A stretch of 64,000 nt of DNA from Xenorhabdus poinarii G6 (GTDB lineage: Bacteria > Pseudomonadota > Gammaproteobacteria > Enterobacterales > Enterobacteriaceae). A program made the translations under genes and the position numbers. Location: the NCBI RefSeq assembly GCF_000968175.1, contig NZ_FO704551.1, positions 434,001 to 498,000 of the forward strand. Reading direction: 5' to 3'. The notes under the pieces were generated by a model, which made no database searches, had not been told where the DNA came from, and saw nothing but the letters and a program-made list of their open reading frames with translations. This document shows, piece by piece, positions 28,679 to 39,526 of the stretch (positions are counted from its first letter, which is position 1; each line of letters begins with the position of its first letter).

Positions 28679-30046
28679 TTATCCATGCGATGAGACAATC
28701 TGTTCTAACTGTTCACGGTGAGTCAGTTTGGTGTCAACTTTGACATAGGCACTGAACTCTTCTGGTGCGATGACGACATCTTTAACACCCGCTTGCGCCA
28801 ATATTTCTTCCGCCAACATATCAGGATTGCGTAGTTGCTCTGGTAAAACGAGCCTGATGCTGCTGACGTATGGAGGCTGACGTAATGTCAGGCTGATGAT
28901 AAACCAGAGAGCAGTCAATGCTATTCCCCCCATGAAAACGAGAGATGCGCCTTGCAACTCGTAAAGCATTCCCCCAAGGCTGCCGCCTAAAGCAACACCG
29001 AGGAATTGACTGGTAGAATAAACGCCCATGGCGGTGCCTTTGTAGCCCGCGGGTGCTTCTTTGCTAATGAGTGAGGGCAAAATGGCTTCCATAATATTAA
29101 ATGCAAGGAAGAAAATCTGGATGCCCGCAAAGATCCCCCAAAGATGTGATCCCTGAGACCATAAAACGGCTTCAGCGATGAAGAGCAGGGCTATACACAG
29201 TAAGAACACCTGCTTCATACGACGTTTTGTTTCTGCATAGATAATGAAAGGTAGAACAGCGACAAAAGAGATAAGCGTGGTTATTAAATACACTTTCCAG
29301 TGTTGTTGTGGAGGAAAGCCAACTTTCTCCATAATGAGAGGGAGGGCAACAAAGCTCGACATCAATAAGGTATGCAAGCAGAGAATACCAAAATTGAGTT
29401 TCAGTAGCTGAGGATCTGAAAGTACACGTTTGAAGCTGTGACGAGCAATGCCCGATTCGCGGTTCAGTGAATGTTTATGGGTATTTGGCACAGCAAACAA
29501 AGTGATCAAGATCCCACAGCCGGCAAGGATTGCAATGATGCTAAACAGCCCGTGTAAGCCAATTTGGTGAGTGATAACCGGGCCAACAACAATCGCAAAG
29601 GCGAATGTAATCCCAAAGCTAATGCCAATAAATGCCATGGCTTTTGTTCTATTTTGTTCACGAGTAAGATCTGAAAGCAATGCCATGATAGCGGCGGATA
29701 TGGCACCTGTACCTTGCAGAGCCCGCCCAATAATAATCCCCCAAATAGAGTCGCTTAAGGCAGCAATAATACTGCCTAATACAAAAATGAGAAGTCCGCC
29801 GATGATTAACGGTTTTCTGCCAACTTTGTCTGAAAGAAGCCCGAATGGGATTTGGAATATGGCCTGTGTTAGGCCATAGATACCAATGGCAATTCCGATA
29901 AGGGTTTCAGTAGCATCACGTAATTCTAAGCCATAGGTGGTTAGAACAGGTAAGACCATGAACATGCCTAACATACGCAGAGAGAAAACGGAACCTAAGC
30001 CCCATGTCGCCCGAAGTTCAAGCGGAGTCATTTTATTATCGTTCAT
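28679..30046 (-). CDS. yajR: Major facilitator transporter YajR
   Basis: Twelve-segment proton-driven exporter of unknown natural substrate, with the C-terminal ferredoxin-like YAM domain that marks YajR (about 390-455). 455 residues from the ATG giving MNDNKMTPLELRATWGLGS; upstream in-frame codons do not match the family. Motif A GLLSDKVGRKP lies in the loop after segment 2. Confidence 0.95.
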   Translation of the reverse strand: MNDNKMTPLELRATWGLGSVFSLRMLGMFMVLPVLTTYGLELRDATETLIGIAIGIYGLTQAIFQIPFGLLSDKVGRKPLIIGGLLIFVLGSIIAALSDSIWGIIIGRALQGTGAISAAIMALLSDLTREQNRTKAMAFIGISFGITFAFAIVVGPVITHQIGLHGLFSIIAILAGCGILITLFAVPNTHKHSLNRESGIARHSFKRVLSDPQLLKLNFGILCLHTLLMSSFVALPLIMEKVGFPPQQHWKVYLITTLISFVAVLPFIIYAETKRRMKQVFLLCIALLFIAEAVLWSQGSHLWGIFAGIQIFFLAFNIMEAILPSLISKEAPAGYKGTAMGVYSTSQFLGVALGGSLGGMLYELQGASLVFMGGIALTALWFIISLTLRQPPYVSSIRLVLPEQLRNPDMLAEEILAQAGVKDVVIAPEEFSAYVKVDTKLTHREQLEQIVSSHG

Positions 30047-30156
30047 GGATACCCCAAAAAAAATCTGATATGACATTCAATGAGATGAAGGAAAACGAAC
30101 AAGTCACGTTTGTCATTGAATAAGTTGTCGCTGAATAAAGAGAGACAAGGAAAGGG

Positions 30157-30184
30157 AAAAGATGACAGGGTAGGCCCTGTCATC
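30157..30184 (-). terminator. Terminator of the cyo operon
   Basis: 10-bp stem GATGACAGGG (30161-30170) / CCCTGTCATC (30175-30184), loop of 4, followed on the minus strand by TTTTCCC, just past the cyoE stop. Confidence 0.88.
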
Positions 30185-30190
30185 TAAATA

Positions 30191-31075
30191 TTACCAGGCG
30201 TAAGTCATTAAGTTTTCTGGTGATGCTGACGAATCGACAGACATCATGACGCTTAATGACATGATAGCGATGATAGAAAACACAAATAACTTACGAGCCC
30301 AAAGACGGTCATTATCGGTTTTATAACCGGATAATGCCATACCTAACCACCAGATGCTCACCGCAGCAGCGACAATGAGGTATTTATAACCGGCATAACC
30401 ACTGAGAGCCAGCATTAGAGTGGCAACTGTAAAGGCCAGAATATACAAAGTGATGTGGTTTTTCGCAACGGAAATACCCTTAATCACCGGTAATACCGGG
30501 ATATTGGCCGCTTGGTAATCTTTGAACCGAAAAATAGCAATGGCATAAGAGTGGGGCATCTGCCACAAGCTAAAGATCAACAATAAGATCAAGGCGCCTG
30601 TATCAAAATGTCCCGCGACGGCACAGTAACCAATCACCGGAGGTGCTGCGCCTGATAAGCTCCCTACCAGCGTGCCATAAACAGATTTTCTTTTCATGTA
30701 AAGGCTGTAAACCCCAACATAAACGACAAACCCGATGAGAGCTAATTGCATTGCTAAGGCATTGGCTGCGACATAGAGCAGCACGATGCCAGCAATACCT
30801 AACACGGAGGCGTAAATCAGGCTGATTTTCGGATTGATAAGCCCTTTTACAAGGGCTCTTTCTTTCGTTCTTTCCATGATACGGTCGATATCGCGGTCGA
30901 TATAGTTGTTAAATACACAACCAGATGCGACTACCAGCGATACCCCTGCCATCGTTGCAAAGAATAAGGGGTAATCTATTACGCCCTTGGAAGCGAGTAG
31001 AAAACCACCAATCGCAGAAATTAGATTTCCGAAAATAATTCCTGGTTTGGTCACTTGCAGGTATTGCTTAATCAT
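30191..31075 (-). CDS. cyoE: Protoheme IX farnesyltransferase (heme O synthase)
   Basis: Polytopic UbiA-type prenyltransferase that makes heme O for cytochrome bo3. 294 residues. First aspartate-rich motif NNYIDRDID (about 57-65) and second loop with [12 protein letters not shown] are present. Follows cyoD after 23 bp as last gene of cyoABCDE; its farnesyl substrate comes from IspA in this window. Confidence 0.97.
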   Translation of the reverse strand: MIKQYLQVTKPGIIFGNLISAIGGFLLASKGVIDYPLFFATMAGVSLVVASGCVFNNYIDRDIDRIMERTKERALVKGLINPKISLIYASVLGIAGIVLLYVAANALAMQLALIGFVVYVGVYSLYMKRKSVYGTLVGSLSGAAPPVIGYCAVAGHFDTGALILLLIFSLWQMPHSYAIAIFRFKDYQAANIPVLPVIKGISVAKNHITLYILAFTVATLMLALSGYAGYKYLIVAAAVSIWWLGMALSGYKTDNDRLWARKLFVFSIIAIMSLSVMMSVDSSASPENLMTYAW

Positions 31076-31077
31076 TC

Positions 31078-31116
31078 AAATCAACCCTTAATCAACCATC
31101 ATAAATCAACCATCAT
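31078..31116. repeat. 14-bp tandem duplication at the cyoD stop
   Basis: On the plus strand two 14-bp units, 31089-31102 and 31103-31116, are identical except for their first base, plus a partial third copy (AAATCAACC) at 31078-31086. The cyoD stop codon (TGA, 31101-31099) lies inside the second copy as read on the minus strand. Confidence 0.85.
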
Positions 31117-31434
31117 ATTGATGTTCAGGTTGTACATAATCCACAGAGAGCCAACAACAACAATAGCGATGACCACCAGTGTGAATATTAAGGCAACTAG
31201 GTTCCAGCGTTCTTCAGATGATGTATTCATGTGCAGGAAGCAAATGAAATGAACAAAAATCTGAACGACAGCCATAGCAACAACGGTCACGAGAATTGTG
31301 CTGTGTGAGGCAGTCCCCTCCATCACCATCCAAAATGGGATCACGGTCAGTATGACTGACAGAACAAAACCAATCATATAGGTTTTGAAGCTACCGTGGC
31401 TGGCGCCGGAATGAGAAGTATTTGGATGACTCAT
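31099..31434 (-). CDS. cyoD: Cytochrome bo3 oxidase subunit IV
   Basis: Small subunit with three membrane segments that helps assemble the copper centre. 111 residues (E. coli 109). Starts with [20 protein letters not shown]. Its start codon overlaps the cyoC stop in a TAATG. The last residues (MMVDL) come from a 14-bp duplication and are two residues longer than in E. coli. Confidence 0.97.
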   Translation of the reverse strand: MSHPNTSHSGASHGSFKTYMIGFVLSVILTVIPFWMVMEGTASHSTILVTVVAMAVVQIFVHFICFLHMNTSSEERWNLVALIFTLVVIAIVVVGSLWIMYNLNINMMVDL

Positions 31435-32045
31435 TACATCGCTCCCATCAGATAAACGACAGTAAATACACAGATCCAGATAACGTCAAGGAAGTGCCAG
31501 AACAGGCTCAGGCAGTTCAGACGCATACGGTTCACATCAGTCAGGCCACGCCGTGAAACCTGAACGATCAGGGTAATGATCCAAATCAGGCCAAAGGTGA
31601 CGTGTAGACCGTGGGTAGCAACCAGAGCAAAGAAGGCGGACAGGAATGCACTACGGTCAGGGCCAAAGCCCTCTTCGATCAGTTTATGGAATTCATACAA
31701 TTCCATGGACACGAAGCCAAGGCCAAACAGGAAGGTAATAAACAGCCACAGGTTTACTTGAGCCACTTTACCTTTGTTCATGTTCAGCATGGCGAAACCA
31801 TAGGTGATACTACTAAATAGCAGCAAGAAGGTTTCTACCAGTACAAATGGCAGTTCGAAAATTTGTTTACCCGATGGGCCTCCCGCAGTGCCATTAACTA
31901 ACACGGCATAGGTAGCGAACAGACTTGCAAACAAAATCAAGTCACTCATCAGGTAGACCCAGAAACCAAAAACTTTGTTGGTTCCTGTGTCGTGGTGCCC
32001 ATGAGCGTCATGGGCCGTTGTGTTATTTAGGGTTTGAGTCGACAT
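31434..32045 (-). CDS. cyoC: Cytochrome bo3 oxidase subunit III
   Basis: Heme-copper oxidase subunit III with five membrane segments, 203 residues. His-rich N-terminus ([10 protein letters not shown]) is followed by the conserved [19 protein letters not shown] stretch. Start and stop both overlap neighbours as TAATG, so translation is coupled to cyoB and cyoD. Confidence 0.98.
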   Translation of the reverse strand: MSTQTLNNTTAHDAHGHHDTGTNKVFGFWVYLMSDLILFASLFATYAVLVNGTAGGPSGKQIFELPFVLVETFLLLFSSITYGFAMLNMNKGKVAQVNLWLFITFLFGLGFVSMELYEFHKLIEEGFGPDRSAFLSAFFALVATHGLHVTFGLIWIITLIVQVSRRGLTDVNRMRLNCLSLFWHFLDVIWICVFTVVYLMGAM

Positions 32046-34027
32046 TATTTCACACCTGCCTTTCTCAGTTCTTCGTAACGCTGATTTTCAACTTCTTCGA
32101 CTTCAGCCACAGGAACGTAATAATCAACGTCTTCGTCAAAGCTTTTCACAATGCAGCTGATGATGATGCCCGCGAAGCTTGCAATCGCCATCCACCAGAT
32201 ATGCCAGATCAAAGCAAAACCTAAGGTCAGACAGAAAGCACTGATAATCACGCCGACACCGGTATTTTTAGGCATATGAATTTCTTCATATTTAGCTGGA
32301 CGCTGATACTCAACACCTTTTTCTTTCATATCCCACCACGCATCACGAGTCTGGATATGTGGAACTTCTGCGAAGTTATAGAATGGAGGTGGCGATGAAG
32401 TTGCCCATTCCAGCGTACGGCCACCCCATGGATCACCCGTCAAATCACGGTTTTGGTCACGATCACGGATACTGACGTAGAACTGGATAACCTGACACAG
32501 AATCCCCAAGGCGATTAAGACAACGCCGCCTGCGGCAACAACCAGTAATGGATGGAATTCAGGGTTGATATCCTGGCTCAGACGACGGGTCATCCCCATG
32601 AAGCCCAGTGCGTACAGCGGCATAAAGGCAACGAAGAAACCCGTGATCCAGAACCAGAAGGCACGGACACCCCATTTTTCATTCAGTGTGAAACCAAATG
32701 CTTTCGGGAACCAGTACGTTGTACCTGCGAAGCAACCGAATACCACACCGCCGATGATAACGTTATGGAAGTGGGCGATCAGGAACAGGCTGTTATGCAG
32801 CACGAAGTTTGCGCCGGGTACCGCCAGCAGAACACCAGTCATACCACCAATGGAGAAGGTGACCAAGAAGCCAACAGTCCACAGCATTGGGGTTTTGAAT
32901 TCAATACGACCACGGTACATGGTGAACAGCCAGTTGAAGATCTTAACCCCGGTTGGGATAGAGATAATCATCGTGGCAATACCAAAGAAGGCGTTGACGT
33001 TCGCGCCAGAACCCATGGTAAAGAAGTGATGCAGCCAGACAATGAACGACAGGATGGTAATAACGATTGTCGCCCAAACCAGCGAGGTATAACCAAACAG
33101 GCGTTTTTTCGAGAAGGTTGCCGTTACTTCGGAGAAAATACCAAAGACAGGCAGAACCAGAATGTAAACTTCAGGGTGACCCCACGCCCAAATCAGGTTG
33201 ATATACATCATCATGTTGCCGCCCATATCGTTGGTGAAGAAATGGGTGCCTAGATAACGATCTAGCGTTAACAACGCGATGGTTACGGTCAGGATTGGGA
33301 ATGCGGCGATGATCAGGATGTTGGTGCACAGTGAAGCCCAGGTGAAAACGGGCATTTTCATCATGGACATGCCTGGCGCACGCATACGCAGGATAGTAAC
33401 GAAGAAGTTAACACCGGTCAGTAACGTACCGACACCGGAGAGCTGAAGACTCCAGATCCAGTAATCGACCCCGACTCCCGGGTTATACTCTAGACCCGAT
33501 AGAGGCGGGTACGCCAACCAACCCGTTTGTGCAAATTCACCTACACCAAGAGAGAGGTTAATCAGTACAACACCGACAACAAATAACCAGAAACTTAATG
33601 AGTTCAGGAATGGAAATGCAACGTCGCGCGCACCGATTTGCAGCGGAACAACGACGTTCATCAGACCGACAACAAAAGGCGTTGCCATAAAGAAGATCAT
33701 GATAACGCCGTGAGCGGTGAATATCTGATCATAATGGTGCGGGGGCAGGAAACCTGCTTCACCCGCGGAAGCCAGAGCTTGCTGTCCTCGCATCATGATG
33801 GCGTCAGCGAAGCCACGGAGCATCATCACCATGGCAACGATGATATACATGACACCAATTTTCTTATGGTCAACGCTGGTTAACCATTCATTCCAAAGCC
33901 ATTTCCATTTACGGAAATAAGTCAAGGAACCAACAACTGCTAGTCCCCCAAGCAAGATCCCGAGTAATGTCACCACAATAATGGGTTCATGTAATGGGAC
34001 TGCATCCAGTGTTAATTTTCCCCACAT
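32045..34027 (-). CDS. cyoB: Cytochrome bo3 ubiquinol oxidase subunit I
   Basis: Catalytic proton-pumping subunit. 660 residues from the ATG giving [16 protein letters not shown], four bases after the cyoA stop; a start 18 bp earlier would overlap cyoA. Heme and copper ligands are seen in [12 protein letters not shown] (His-Tyr cross-link), the HH pair of WLHHFFTMG and LIAHFHNV. The D-channel (ARDVAFP) and K-channel lysine (TGVKIFNW) are also present. Confidence 0.98.
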   Translation of the reverse strand: MWGKLTLDAVPLHEPIIVVTLLGILLGGLAVVGSLTYFRKWKWLWNEWLTSVDHKKIGVMYIIVAMVMMLRGFADAIMMRGQQALASAGEAGFLPPHHYDQIFTAHGVIMIFFMATPFVVGLMNVVVPLQIGARDVAFPFLNSLSFWLFVVGVVLINLSLGVGEFAQTGWLAYPPLSGLEYNPGVGVDYWIWSLQLSGVGTLLTGVNFFVTILRMRAPGMSMMKMPVFTWASLCTNILIIAAFPILTVTIALLTLDRYLGTHFFTNDMGGNMMMYINLIWAWGHPEVYILVLPVFGIFSEVTATFSKKRLFGYTSLVWATIVITILSFIVWLHHFFTMGSGANVNAFFGIATMIISIPTGVKIFNWLFTMYRGRIEFKTPMLWTVGFLVTFSIGGMTGVLLAVPGANFVLHNSLFLIAHFHNVIIGGVVFGCFAGTTYWFPKAFGFTLNEKWGVRAFWFWITGFFVAFMPLYALGFMGMTRRLSQDINPEFHPLLVVAAGGVVLIALGILCQVIQFYVSIRDRDQNRDLTGDPWGGRTLEWATSSPPPFYNFAEVPHIQTRDAWWDMKEKGVEYQRPAKYEEIHMPKNTGVGVIISAFCLTLGFALIWHIWWMAIASFAGIIISCIVKSFDEDVDYYVPVAEVEEVENQRYEELRKAGVK

Positions 34028-34031
34028 GCCT

Positions 34032-34997
34032 TTATTCCTCAACACCTGAATGAGCCGGCTGACTCATATTCATATTATGATCTGCAGCTTCACCATGTTC
34101 TGTTTTTCCATGATTTGCCATACCATGCATACCGCCATGGCCCATGTCACCCATGAATTTGGCAATCGTTTCCTGGAACAGTTGTGGTTTCACACTTGAG
34201 AAGTATTCAACTGGGTTGTTTTGGCTAGGCTTAGCCAATTCATTGAATGTTTGCACGGTATCCAGGGTTTTCGGTGATGCTTTAACTTTCTGCACCCACT
34301 CGTCAAAACCGGCACGATCTTCAGTGGCTGTTGCAGTGAATTTCATGCCAGAAAAGCCATGGCCACTGTAACTAGCTGAAAAACCATTGTATTTACCCGC
34401 AGAGTTAGCAATTAAATGCAGTTTTGTCTGCATGCCTGCCATGGCATAAATCTGACCACCTAACTGTGGGATGAAGAACGAGTTCATCACAGAGTCAGAG
34501 GTGATTTTGAAATTAATTGGAACATCTTTAGGGAATACAATTTCATTTACGGTTGCAATACCCTGTTCCGGGTAGATGAACAGCCATTTCCAGTCAAGGG
34601 AAATCACTTCAATCGTCACCGGTTTTACATCACTATCCAATGGCTTATATGGATCGAGCTCATGGGTTGTTTTCCATGTAATCGTTGCCAGAGTGATAAT
34701 AATCAGGATAGGCACAGTCCAAACGACAAGCTCAATTTTATTTGAGTGTGCCCAGTTTGGACGATAGGTTGCAGATTTATTGGCTTCCCGGTAACGTAAG
34801 GCAAAGATAATTGCCATTACAATAGCCGGTATAACAACGATCAGCATCAAGCCAAACGCCGTCAGTATCAGCGTTTTTTGTTCAACGCCGATCGCCCCTT
34901 TGGGATTCATCAATACCATATCGCAACCACTTAGCATTAAAGTGGCTGCGAACAGTGATGATAACCCAATAGTTTTTTTGTATTTCATCAGTCTCAT
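34032..34997 (-). CDS. cyoA: Cytochrome bo3 ubiquinol oxidase subunit II
   Basis: Lipoprotein subunit with lipobox LSGC (Cys25), two membrane segments and a cupredoxin domain that lacks the copper A ligands, as in quinol oxidases. 321 residues. A His/Met-rich tail of about 40 residues ([15 protein letters not shown] and so on) could bind metal, a trait also seen in milder form in E. coli. First gene of the operon. Confidence 0.97.
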   Translation of the reverse strand: MRLMKYKKTIGLSSLFAATLMLSGCDMVLMNPKGAIGVEQKTLILTAFGLMLIVVIPAIVMAIIFALRYREANKSATYRPNWAHSNKIELVVWTVPILIIITLATITWKTTHELDPYKPLDSDVKPVTIEVISLDWKWLFIYPEQGIATVNEIVFPKDVPINFKITSDSVMNSFFIPQLGGQIYAMAGMQTKLHLIANSAGKYNGFSASYSGHGFSGMKFTATATEDRAGFDEWVQKVKASPKTLDTVQTFNELAKPSQNNPVEYFSSVKPQLFQETIAKFMGDMGHGGMHGMANHGKTEHGEAADHNMNMSQPAHSGVEE

Positions 34998-35308
34998 TGA
35001 GCGACCCCAGATAACAAAAGCTTTTATTGTCGTTTCATCAGTGTGGGCATTCTACGGTATGGTTACCGGAGTGTAAACAATTGTAATAGAAGCAGGTTGG
35101 CTTGTAGGCTTTTTATGCTATAGCGATCACATGTGATTCTGGATTTAACAAAACATTAATTTCGGTCCGTTATTTTAACTAAAAAATTAAAATAGACAGT
35201 TAATCGCAAAAACACACTATTTTAAAAAGAAAAAAGCGGATAAAAAACAAAGAAAAAATCACAAAATAGGTTTTGTGAACGGTGAGGTGATTGTGATTTA
35301 TTGGCTGT
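34998..35308. other. cyo operon upstream region
   Basis: About 310 bp, AT-rich, without a gene. It must hold the cyo promoter. GTTAAT/TTTAACTA-like stretches between about 35140 and 35210 could be ArcA sites, but no match is clear enough to annotate. Confidence 0.5.
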
Positions 35309-35333
35309 AATGGGCAGCTTGAGACTGCCCATT
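35309..35333 (-). terminator. Terminator-like hairpin after the Tsx/OmpK porin
   Basis: AATGGGCAG (35309-35317) / CTGCCCATT (35325-35333), loop of 7, 14 bp past the porin stop. T tract is poor. Confidence 0.6.
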
Positions 35334-35347
35334 GATCAAATAAGTTG

Positions 35348-36121
35348 TTAGAAGTTATATCTTACACTGTAAACAATACCATCCTGCCAGAAATCTTCGC
35401 CCAGTTTGTTACCTGAATAACGGTATTGAACGCCAGCGGTAAACGAAGTATGTGGCGTCCACCACAATCCAACTGCGCCATTCATACCTTCATGTCCGCC
35501 ATTGCCGTAACGTTGATTGCGGTTTAGTTCAATTTCATTCCAGTTTGTGACGCTGAAGTTTTGTTCCCAAAGGTTGAAATCATATCCAGCAACCCAGCCT
35601 ACGACATAGCCGTTGTTGCCTGAATAGAAAGTTTGGTCAACATAATGCAGGGCAACGAAAGGTTTAAACCATAGACCGGCCAGTGTAGTATTGTAGCCCA
35701 ATCCATAGAGCGTATTCACTTCATGGAAGTTTCCGCCGTTCGCTTTGCCGGGTAATGAATAGGTTCCATAAACATGACCATAAAGGTTGAAACCCGTATC
35801 ACCCAGATAGAAGCGGCCTGTTGTTTTGAAAGTATAACGTTGGTTATCGCCTGGTTGGGCTGTTTTACTGTTAAACGCATTTTCTAAATCAGCAAAACCA
35901 TATAGTTCACCCCAGCTAAATCCTGCACCGCCTTCCAGTTCTAGATAAGCAAAATCGTCCTTATGTGAAGTTTGTCCGGTTTTGTGTGTGGTGTGCTCAT
36001 TCCAGTCGAGGTAGTTCATGCTGACATTGCCAAACCCCGACTGGTATTCCGCATTGGCTGAAGCAGAAACTAAGGTAGCGGCAACGGCGGTTGCGGTGAG
36101 TGTCAAAATATGTCTTTTCAT
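35348..36121 (-). CDS. Tsx/OmpK-family outer-membrane channel
   Basis: Nucleoside-specific channel family (Channel_Tsx). 257 residues with a 24-residue signal peptide ending in ANA, alternating beta-strand pattern and a C-terminal phenylalanine, as expected for an outer-membrane barrel. Shorter than E. coli Tsx (294) and nearer to Vibrio OmpK in size. E. coli has tsx next to secF; here this related gene lies beside ampG. Nucleoside uptake is likely but phage or colicin receptor roles are also known in the family. Confidence 0.85.
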   Translation of the reverse strand: MKRHILTLTATAVAATLVSASANAEYQSGFGNVSMNYLDWNEHTTHKTGQTSHKDDFAYLELEGGAGFSWGELYGFADLENAFNSKTAQPGDNQRYTFKTTGRFYLGDTGFNLYGHVYGTYSLPGKANGGNFHEVNTLYGLGYNTTLAGLWFKPFVALHYVDQTFYSGNNGYVVGWVAGYDFNLWEQNFSVTNWNEIELNRNQRYGNGGHEGMNGAVGLWWTPHTSFTAGVQYRYSGNKLGEDFWQDGIVYSVRYNF

Positions 36122-36305
36122 AAATCCCTCTATATGGTTTTCAGGTCGTTAATGGTATTTCGCAGAGTGCGAAATAAAATGTATTCGAGTAATAATATTT
36201 GTTATTGTTAATTTGAATATAAATAATTTGGTCTTGAAAAAGATATTCTTCAGGTCACAAAAAGGTATTTTTTTATTTTTTTGTGATGATTGTCACTATC
36301 GAATA

Positions 36306-36341
36306 GCAACAAAAGACGGAACTTTACCGATCTTTTGTTGC
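36306..36341 (-). terminator. Hairpin downstream of ampG
   Basis: GCAACAAAAGACGG (36306-36319) pairs with CCG (36327-36329) and TCTTTTGTTGC (36331-36341), one bulged base. Stable, but no T tract. Confidence 0.5.
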
Positions 36342-36381
36342 CGTGATGGAGATGTGGTCAGGTGTTGAATGGGAAAGTAGA

Positions 36382-37911
36382 CTAAGCGAGTTGACTTTTC
36401 TTTAACGCCAAATAATCCAACATTCCCCCTAAAAGGATACCTAACACGCCCATCATGATACTCCCTGATAAGAGCGGGGAGATCCAATCACTGACTTTAT
36501 CAAAGTACAGAATATATTCTGGAGATATAGCGTATATCAGCGATATTAAATGGATGATGATAAACAGTACGCTGCTGATAATTAACCAAACGATGAAGAT
36601 CAGCGCTGCCAATATCATGATAATAAAGGCAGATTTGTAAGCGTTCTGGAACAGTGTCCGGGGGATAAAATGATCATTTTCTTGAGTATAGATCAGCGTT
36701 TTACGGCAGGCTAACAGTAATATCAGTCCCGGTAATCCGATCACAACAGAAAATAAATAAAACAGAGGCCAACCATAGGCTTCTGCAAACCATCCTGCAA
36801 CTGGGCCAACGTAAACGCGGCCCACTGCGGATAATGCAGCAAGCAAAGCAAATTGTGTGGCTGAGAATGATTTATTACACAGCGTCATTAGAAGGGCGAC
36901 AAAAGCTGCTGTTCCCATACCACCACAAATATTTTCCAGAAAAATGACGGCTCCCATTGAGTAGATGTCTTTAGGCGTGACAGTCAGTACCCAATAACCG
37001 AAATTTGACATGGTTTGAAGAAGGCCAAAGATCATCAGGGCGCGGAATAGGCTCATCTTATGCATCAAATAACCGCCATACAGCGCCCCGATAATGGTGG
37101 CAGCAAGTCCGAGGGATTTATTGATCATACCGACTTCGACTGGACTGAAACCAACGCCGCGAATAAGAAATGTTGTGCTAAGAGAGAGGGCAAAAGCGTC
37201 AGCGAGTTTGTACAGGATGATCAGTAGTAGGATGAGCCAGGCATTATTCCGGTTGAAAAAATCAGATAATGGTTCGAACACGGCTTGACGCAATGTTTTT
37301 GGCGGTGCAGTATTAATTTCAGGCTCTTTGGCGGTCAGCGTGGCATATACACCAAGCATCATCATACCCGCCATCACCCAATACATACTTTGCCAGCCAA
37401 TATAGGTCGCCAACAATAGGGCTAATCCGCCCGAAACTAACATGGCGAGTCGGTAGCCTAGCACGGAAATCGCGGCACCAGATCCTCTTTCTTCCGGTGG
37501 CAACAAATCCGTTTTGTAGGCGTCAAAAATAATATCTTGGGAGGCGGAGAAGAATGCCACAGCCACGGCCAATGCCGCTAGCCACCATAAGTGTTGGGAC
37601 GGCTGAAGAAATCCCATTGCTGCAATGCTGACGATCAGTAAAAGTTGAGTAACGAGCATCCATCCTCGCCGGCGCCCTAAAAAAGAAGGGGAATACCGAT
37701 CCATCACAGGCGCCCAGAGAAACTTAAAAACATAGGCTTGACCAACCAATGTGAAAAAACCGATAGTTCGGATATCGACATTTTCGACAGTCATCCATGC
37801 TTGTAACGTTCCAGCTGTCAGTGCCAGAGGCAGACCTGAGGCAAAGCCCAGTAACAGAAGGGTACGATAATTGCGTAATGCAGAAAGGTTTAAATAACGA
37901 TGGTTAGTCAT
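36382..37911 (-). CDS. ampG: Muropeptide permease AmpG
   Basis: Imports GlcNAc-anhydroMurNAc peptides for cell-wall recycling; feeds AmpR signalling where present. 509 residues from the ATG with an AGGAG site; this gives the family N-terminus before GFASGLPLALTAGTLQAWM. An alternative ATG at 37974, also with a ribosome site (AAAGGA) right after the yajG stop, would add 21 residues. Fourteen membrane segments are expected. Conserved QDIIFDAYKTD and NKSFSATQFALL are present. Confidence 0.94.
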   Translation of the reverse strand: MTNHRYLNLSALRNYRTLLLLGFASGLPLALTAGTLQAWMTVENVDIRTIGFFTLVGQAYVFKFLWAPVMDRYSPSFLGRRRGWMLVTQLLLIVSIAAMGFLQPSQHLWWLAALAVAVAFFSASQDIIFDAYKTDLLPPEERGSGAAISVLGYRLAMLVSGGLALLLATYIGWQSMYWVMAGMMMLGVYATLTAKEPEINTAPPKTLRQAVFEPLSDFFNRNNAWLILLLIILYKLADAFALSLSTTFLIRGVGFSPVEVGMINKSLGLAATIIGALYGGYLMHKMSLFRALMIFGLLQTMSNFGYWVLTVTPKDIYSMGAVIFLENICGGMGTAAFVALLMTLCNKSFSATQFALLAALSAVGRVYVGPVAGWFAEAYGWPLFYLFSVVIGLPGLILLLACRKTLIYTQENDHFIPRTLFQNAYKSAFIIMILAALIFIVWLIISSVLFIIIHLISLIYAISPEYILYFDKVSDWISPLLSGSIMMGVLGILLGGMLDYLALKKSQLA

Positions 37912-37980
37912 GGGACTCCTAAAACTTTCTGTATCCCATTCACTTTTATCAGAATCGGCAGAAAGTTTATTCATTATCCT

Positions 37981-38568
37981 TTAGTGGACATTTTGTTTGA
38001 TGAAAGTACTGATAGCGTCATCTTGAGCCATATCCGCGATCACGTCAGATAAAACGGTATTGACCGCATCAGCAATTTTTGCGTTTGTTGCCCCCAATGG
38101 CCCTTGTGCATTGTAGCTAGTACGGTAGTTTTTGATTTGTTTACTACCATCTTGCGCATAGGCAATGATAGAAATTTCAGCTTTTGCGGAAATATCATGA
38201 CGCAGACTGCCTTCTTTCACATTGGCGTAAAGCTGATTCACAATAATTTGCAAATTGGCATTAGCGGGAGAACCAATCATATAGCCGCGGGCGACCATTT
38301 GTTTTTCTAACGCTTCTTGCAGTAAAAAACGCACATCACGGGACGGCGTCAATGTCACTAAACGTGCATCACGATTAATTTGAGCGAGGGCTTGAGATTG
38401 ACGATGATCGGCCCCACTAATACTGACGGTGATTGCTTTCATCATCGGATCAGCTGTTGGTAGCGTGATTTGGGGCTGGATGGCTAAGGTATTGCCTGAG
38501 TTTGTGCAGCCAGATAATCCAGTTAAAAAGAAAAGCGTCACCAATGGAATAAATATTTTCTTTAGCAT
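37981..38568 (-). CDS. yajG: YajG family lipoprotein
   Basis: Outer- or inner-membrane lipoprotein of unknown function, 195 residues, lipobox LSGC with Cys21. Directly precedes ampG in the same direction, as in E. coli, where the pair is cotranscribed. Beta-rich DUF domain follows (residues about 40-180). Confidence 0.93.
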   Translation of the reverse strand: MLKKIFIPLVTLFFLTGLSGCTNSGNTLAIQPQITLPTADPMMKAITVSISGADHRQSQALAQINRDARLVTLTPSRDVRFLLQEALEKQMVARGYMIGSPANANLQIIVNQLYANVKEGSLRHDISAKAEISIIAYAQDGSKQIKNYRTSYNAQGPLGATNAKIADAVNTVLSDVIADMAQDDAISTFIKQNVH

Positions 38569-38822
38569 GTAGGTTTTCTCAATTCAAAATTCGGATATTC
38601 GATAGATTAATACTAGGTATCACAGTAGCGATAGTATAAATGCCGTCATCATAGCATCGCCGTTAACCGTGGCATATCCCTGGTGACTGAAACATGGGGT
38701 AAACATACTCTACGTAAATGAGGTTGAAAAGATGTGGTTAGCCCGGTGCTATCATTCACGGTAAAGAAACTCAAATTAATGAATTGGTCGATAAATAATC
38801 TTTGGTAATTGAGGAGAATGGG

Positions 38823-39146
38823 ATGGTTCGTCAAGAAATAGAAACAAAGTTACAGGCGGCATTTAAGCCTTCTCATCTGGAAGTGATCGATGAAAGTTAT
38901 CGGCACAATGTGCCGGCGGGTTCTGAAAGCCACTTTAAAATTATTCTAGTCAGCAATGAATTTGTTGAGCAAAGAATGTTGAGTCGCCATCGTTCAGTAT
39001 ATCGTGTTTTGGCTAAAGAATTAGAAGAAGGCGTACATGCTTTAGCCCTGCATACTTATACAGAAAAGGAGTGGAAAGAATTAGGAGACTCCGTTTTGGC
39101 TTCTCCGGCGTGTCGTGGTGGAGATAAGATGACCTCAATGTTATGA
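38823..39146 (+). CDS. bolA: BolA transcriptional regulator / Fe-S partner
   Basis: 107 residues. Morphogene product that binds DNA and, with monothiol glutaredoxin, Fe-S clusters. Start at the ATG giving [14 protein letters not shown], with AGGAG upstream; an earlier ATG adds seven unmatched residues. Conserved [18 protein letters not shown] and HALALHTYT motifs are intact. Confidence 0.96.
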   Translation: MVRQEIETKLQAAFKPSHLEVIDESYRHNVPAGSESHFKIILVSNEFVEQRMLSRHRSVYRVLAKELEEGVHALALHTYTEKEWKELGDSVLASPACRGGDKMTSML

Positions 39147-39526
39147 TTTTTACTGATAATCCCATCGATTGTCCGTCTTTAATTTTATTAATCTGGCTTT
39201 AATTTTGAAAACCGGCTTCGGGTTGTATTTTTGTTTATCTGTGTGTCGTATAAACAATACAGTGATGTCATCATTGGGCAACGTTTATCACATAAGTCAA
39301 CGAATCACGCATGCTTTTGTCTGCAATTCTCGACTCATACCGTCTGCGTCGCTATAATGCTGCGTCTAAATTTTTAGAATGGTTTCGGGACGCTTCTGAT
39401 CACAGGGATTCTCGGTTTTTTAATGCGACCGCCCCCGGTTCTTAAAGAGTGTTGTAATTAGCTTCTTGCAGGCATTGCAGTCATTCTGAAGTTGACCGAG
39501 CACTATGATTTTTTTGAGGTAACAAG
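39147..39526. other. bolA-tig intergenic region
   Basis: About 380 bp with no gene. Holds the likely tig promoter (-10 at 39353-39358) and a long 5' leader. Confidence 0.6.
39353..39358 (+). promoter_or_regulatory. Likely tig promoter -10
   Basis: Perfect TATAAT in GCTATAATGC, about 170 bp before the tig start. The -35 region is weak (TTCTCG at about 18 bp). Confidence 0.55.

Noticed and set aside
32552..33253. Long plus-strand ORF (233 codons) opposite cyoB
   Set aside because: Antisense shadow of a highly conserved gene; composition (many H, E, N, Q) is not protein-like and no start signal is seen.
35140..35210. ArcA boxes upstream of cyoA
   Set aside because: Only AT-rich partial matches; cannot be told from background without a weight-matrix scan.
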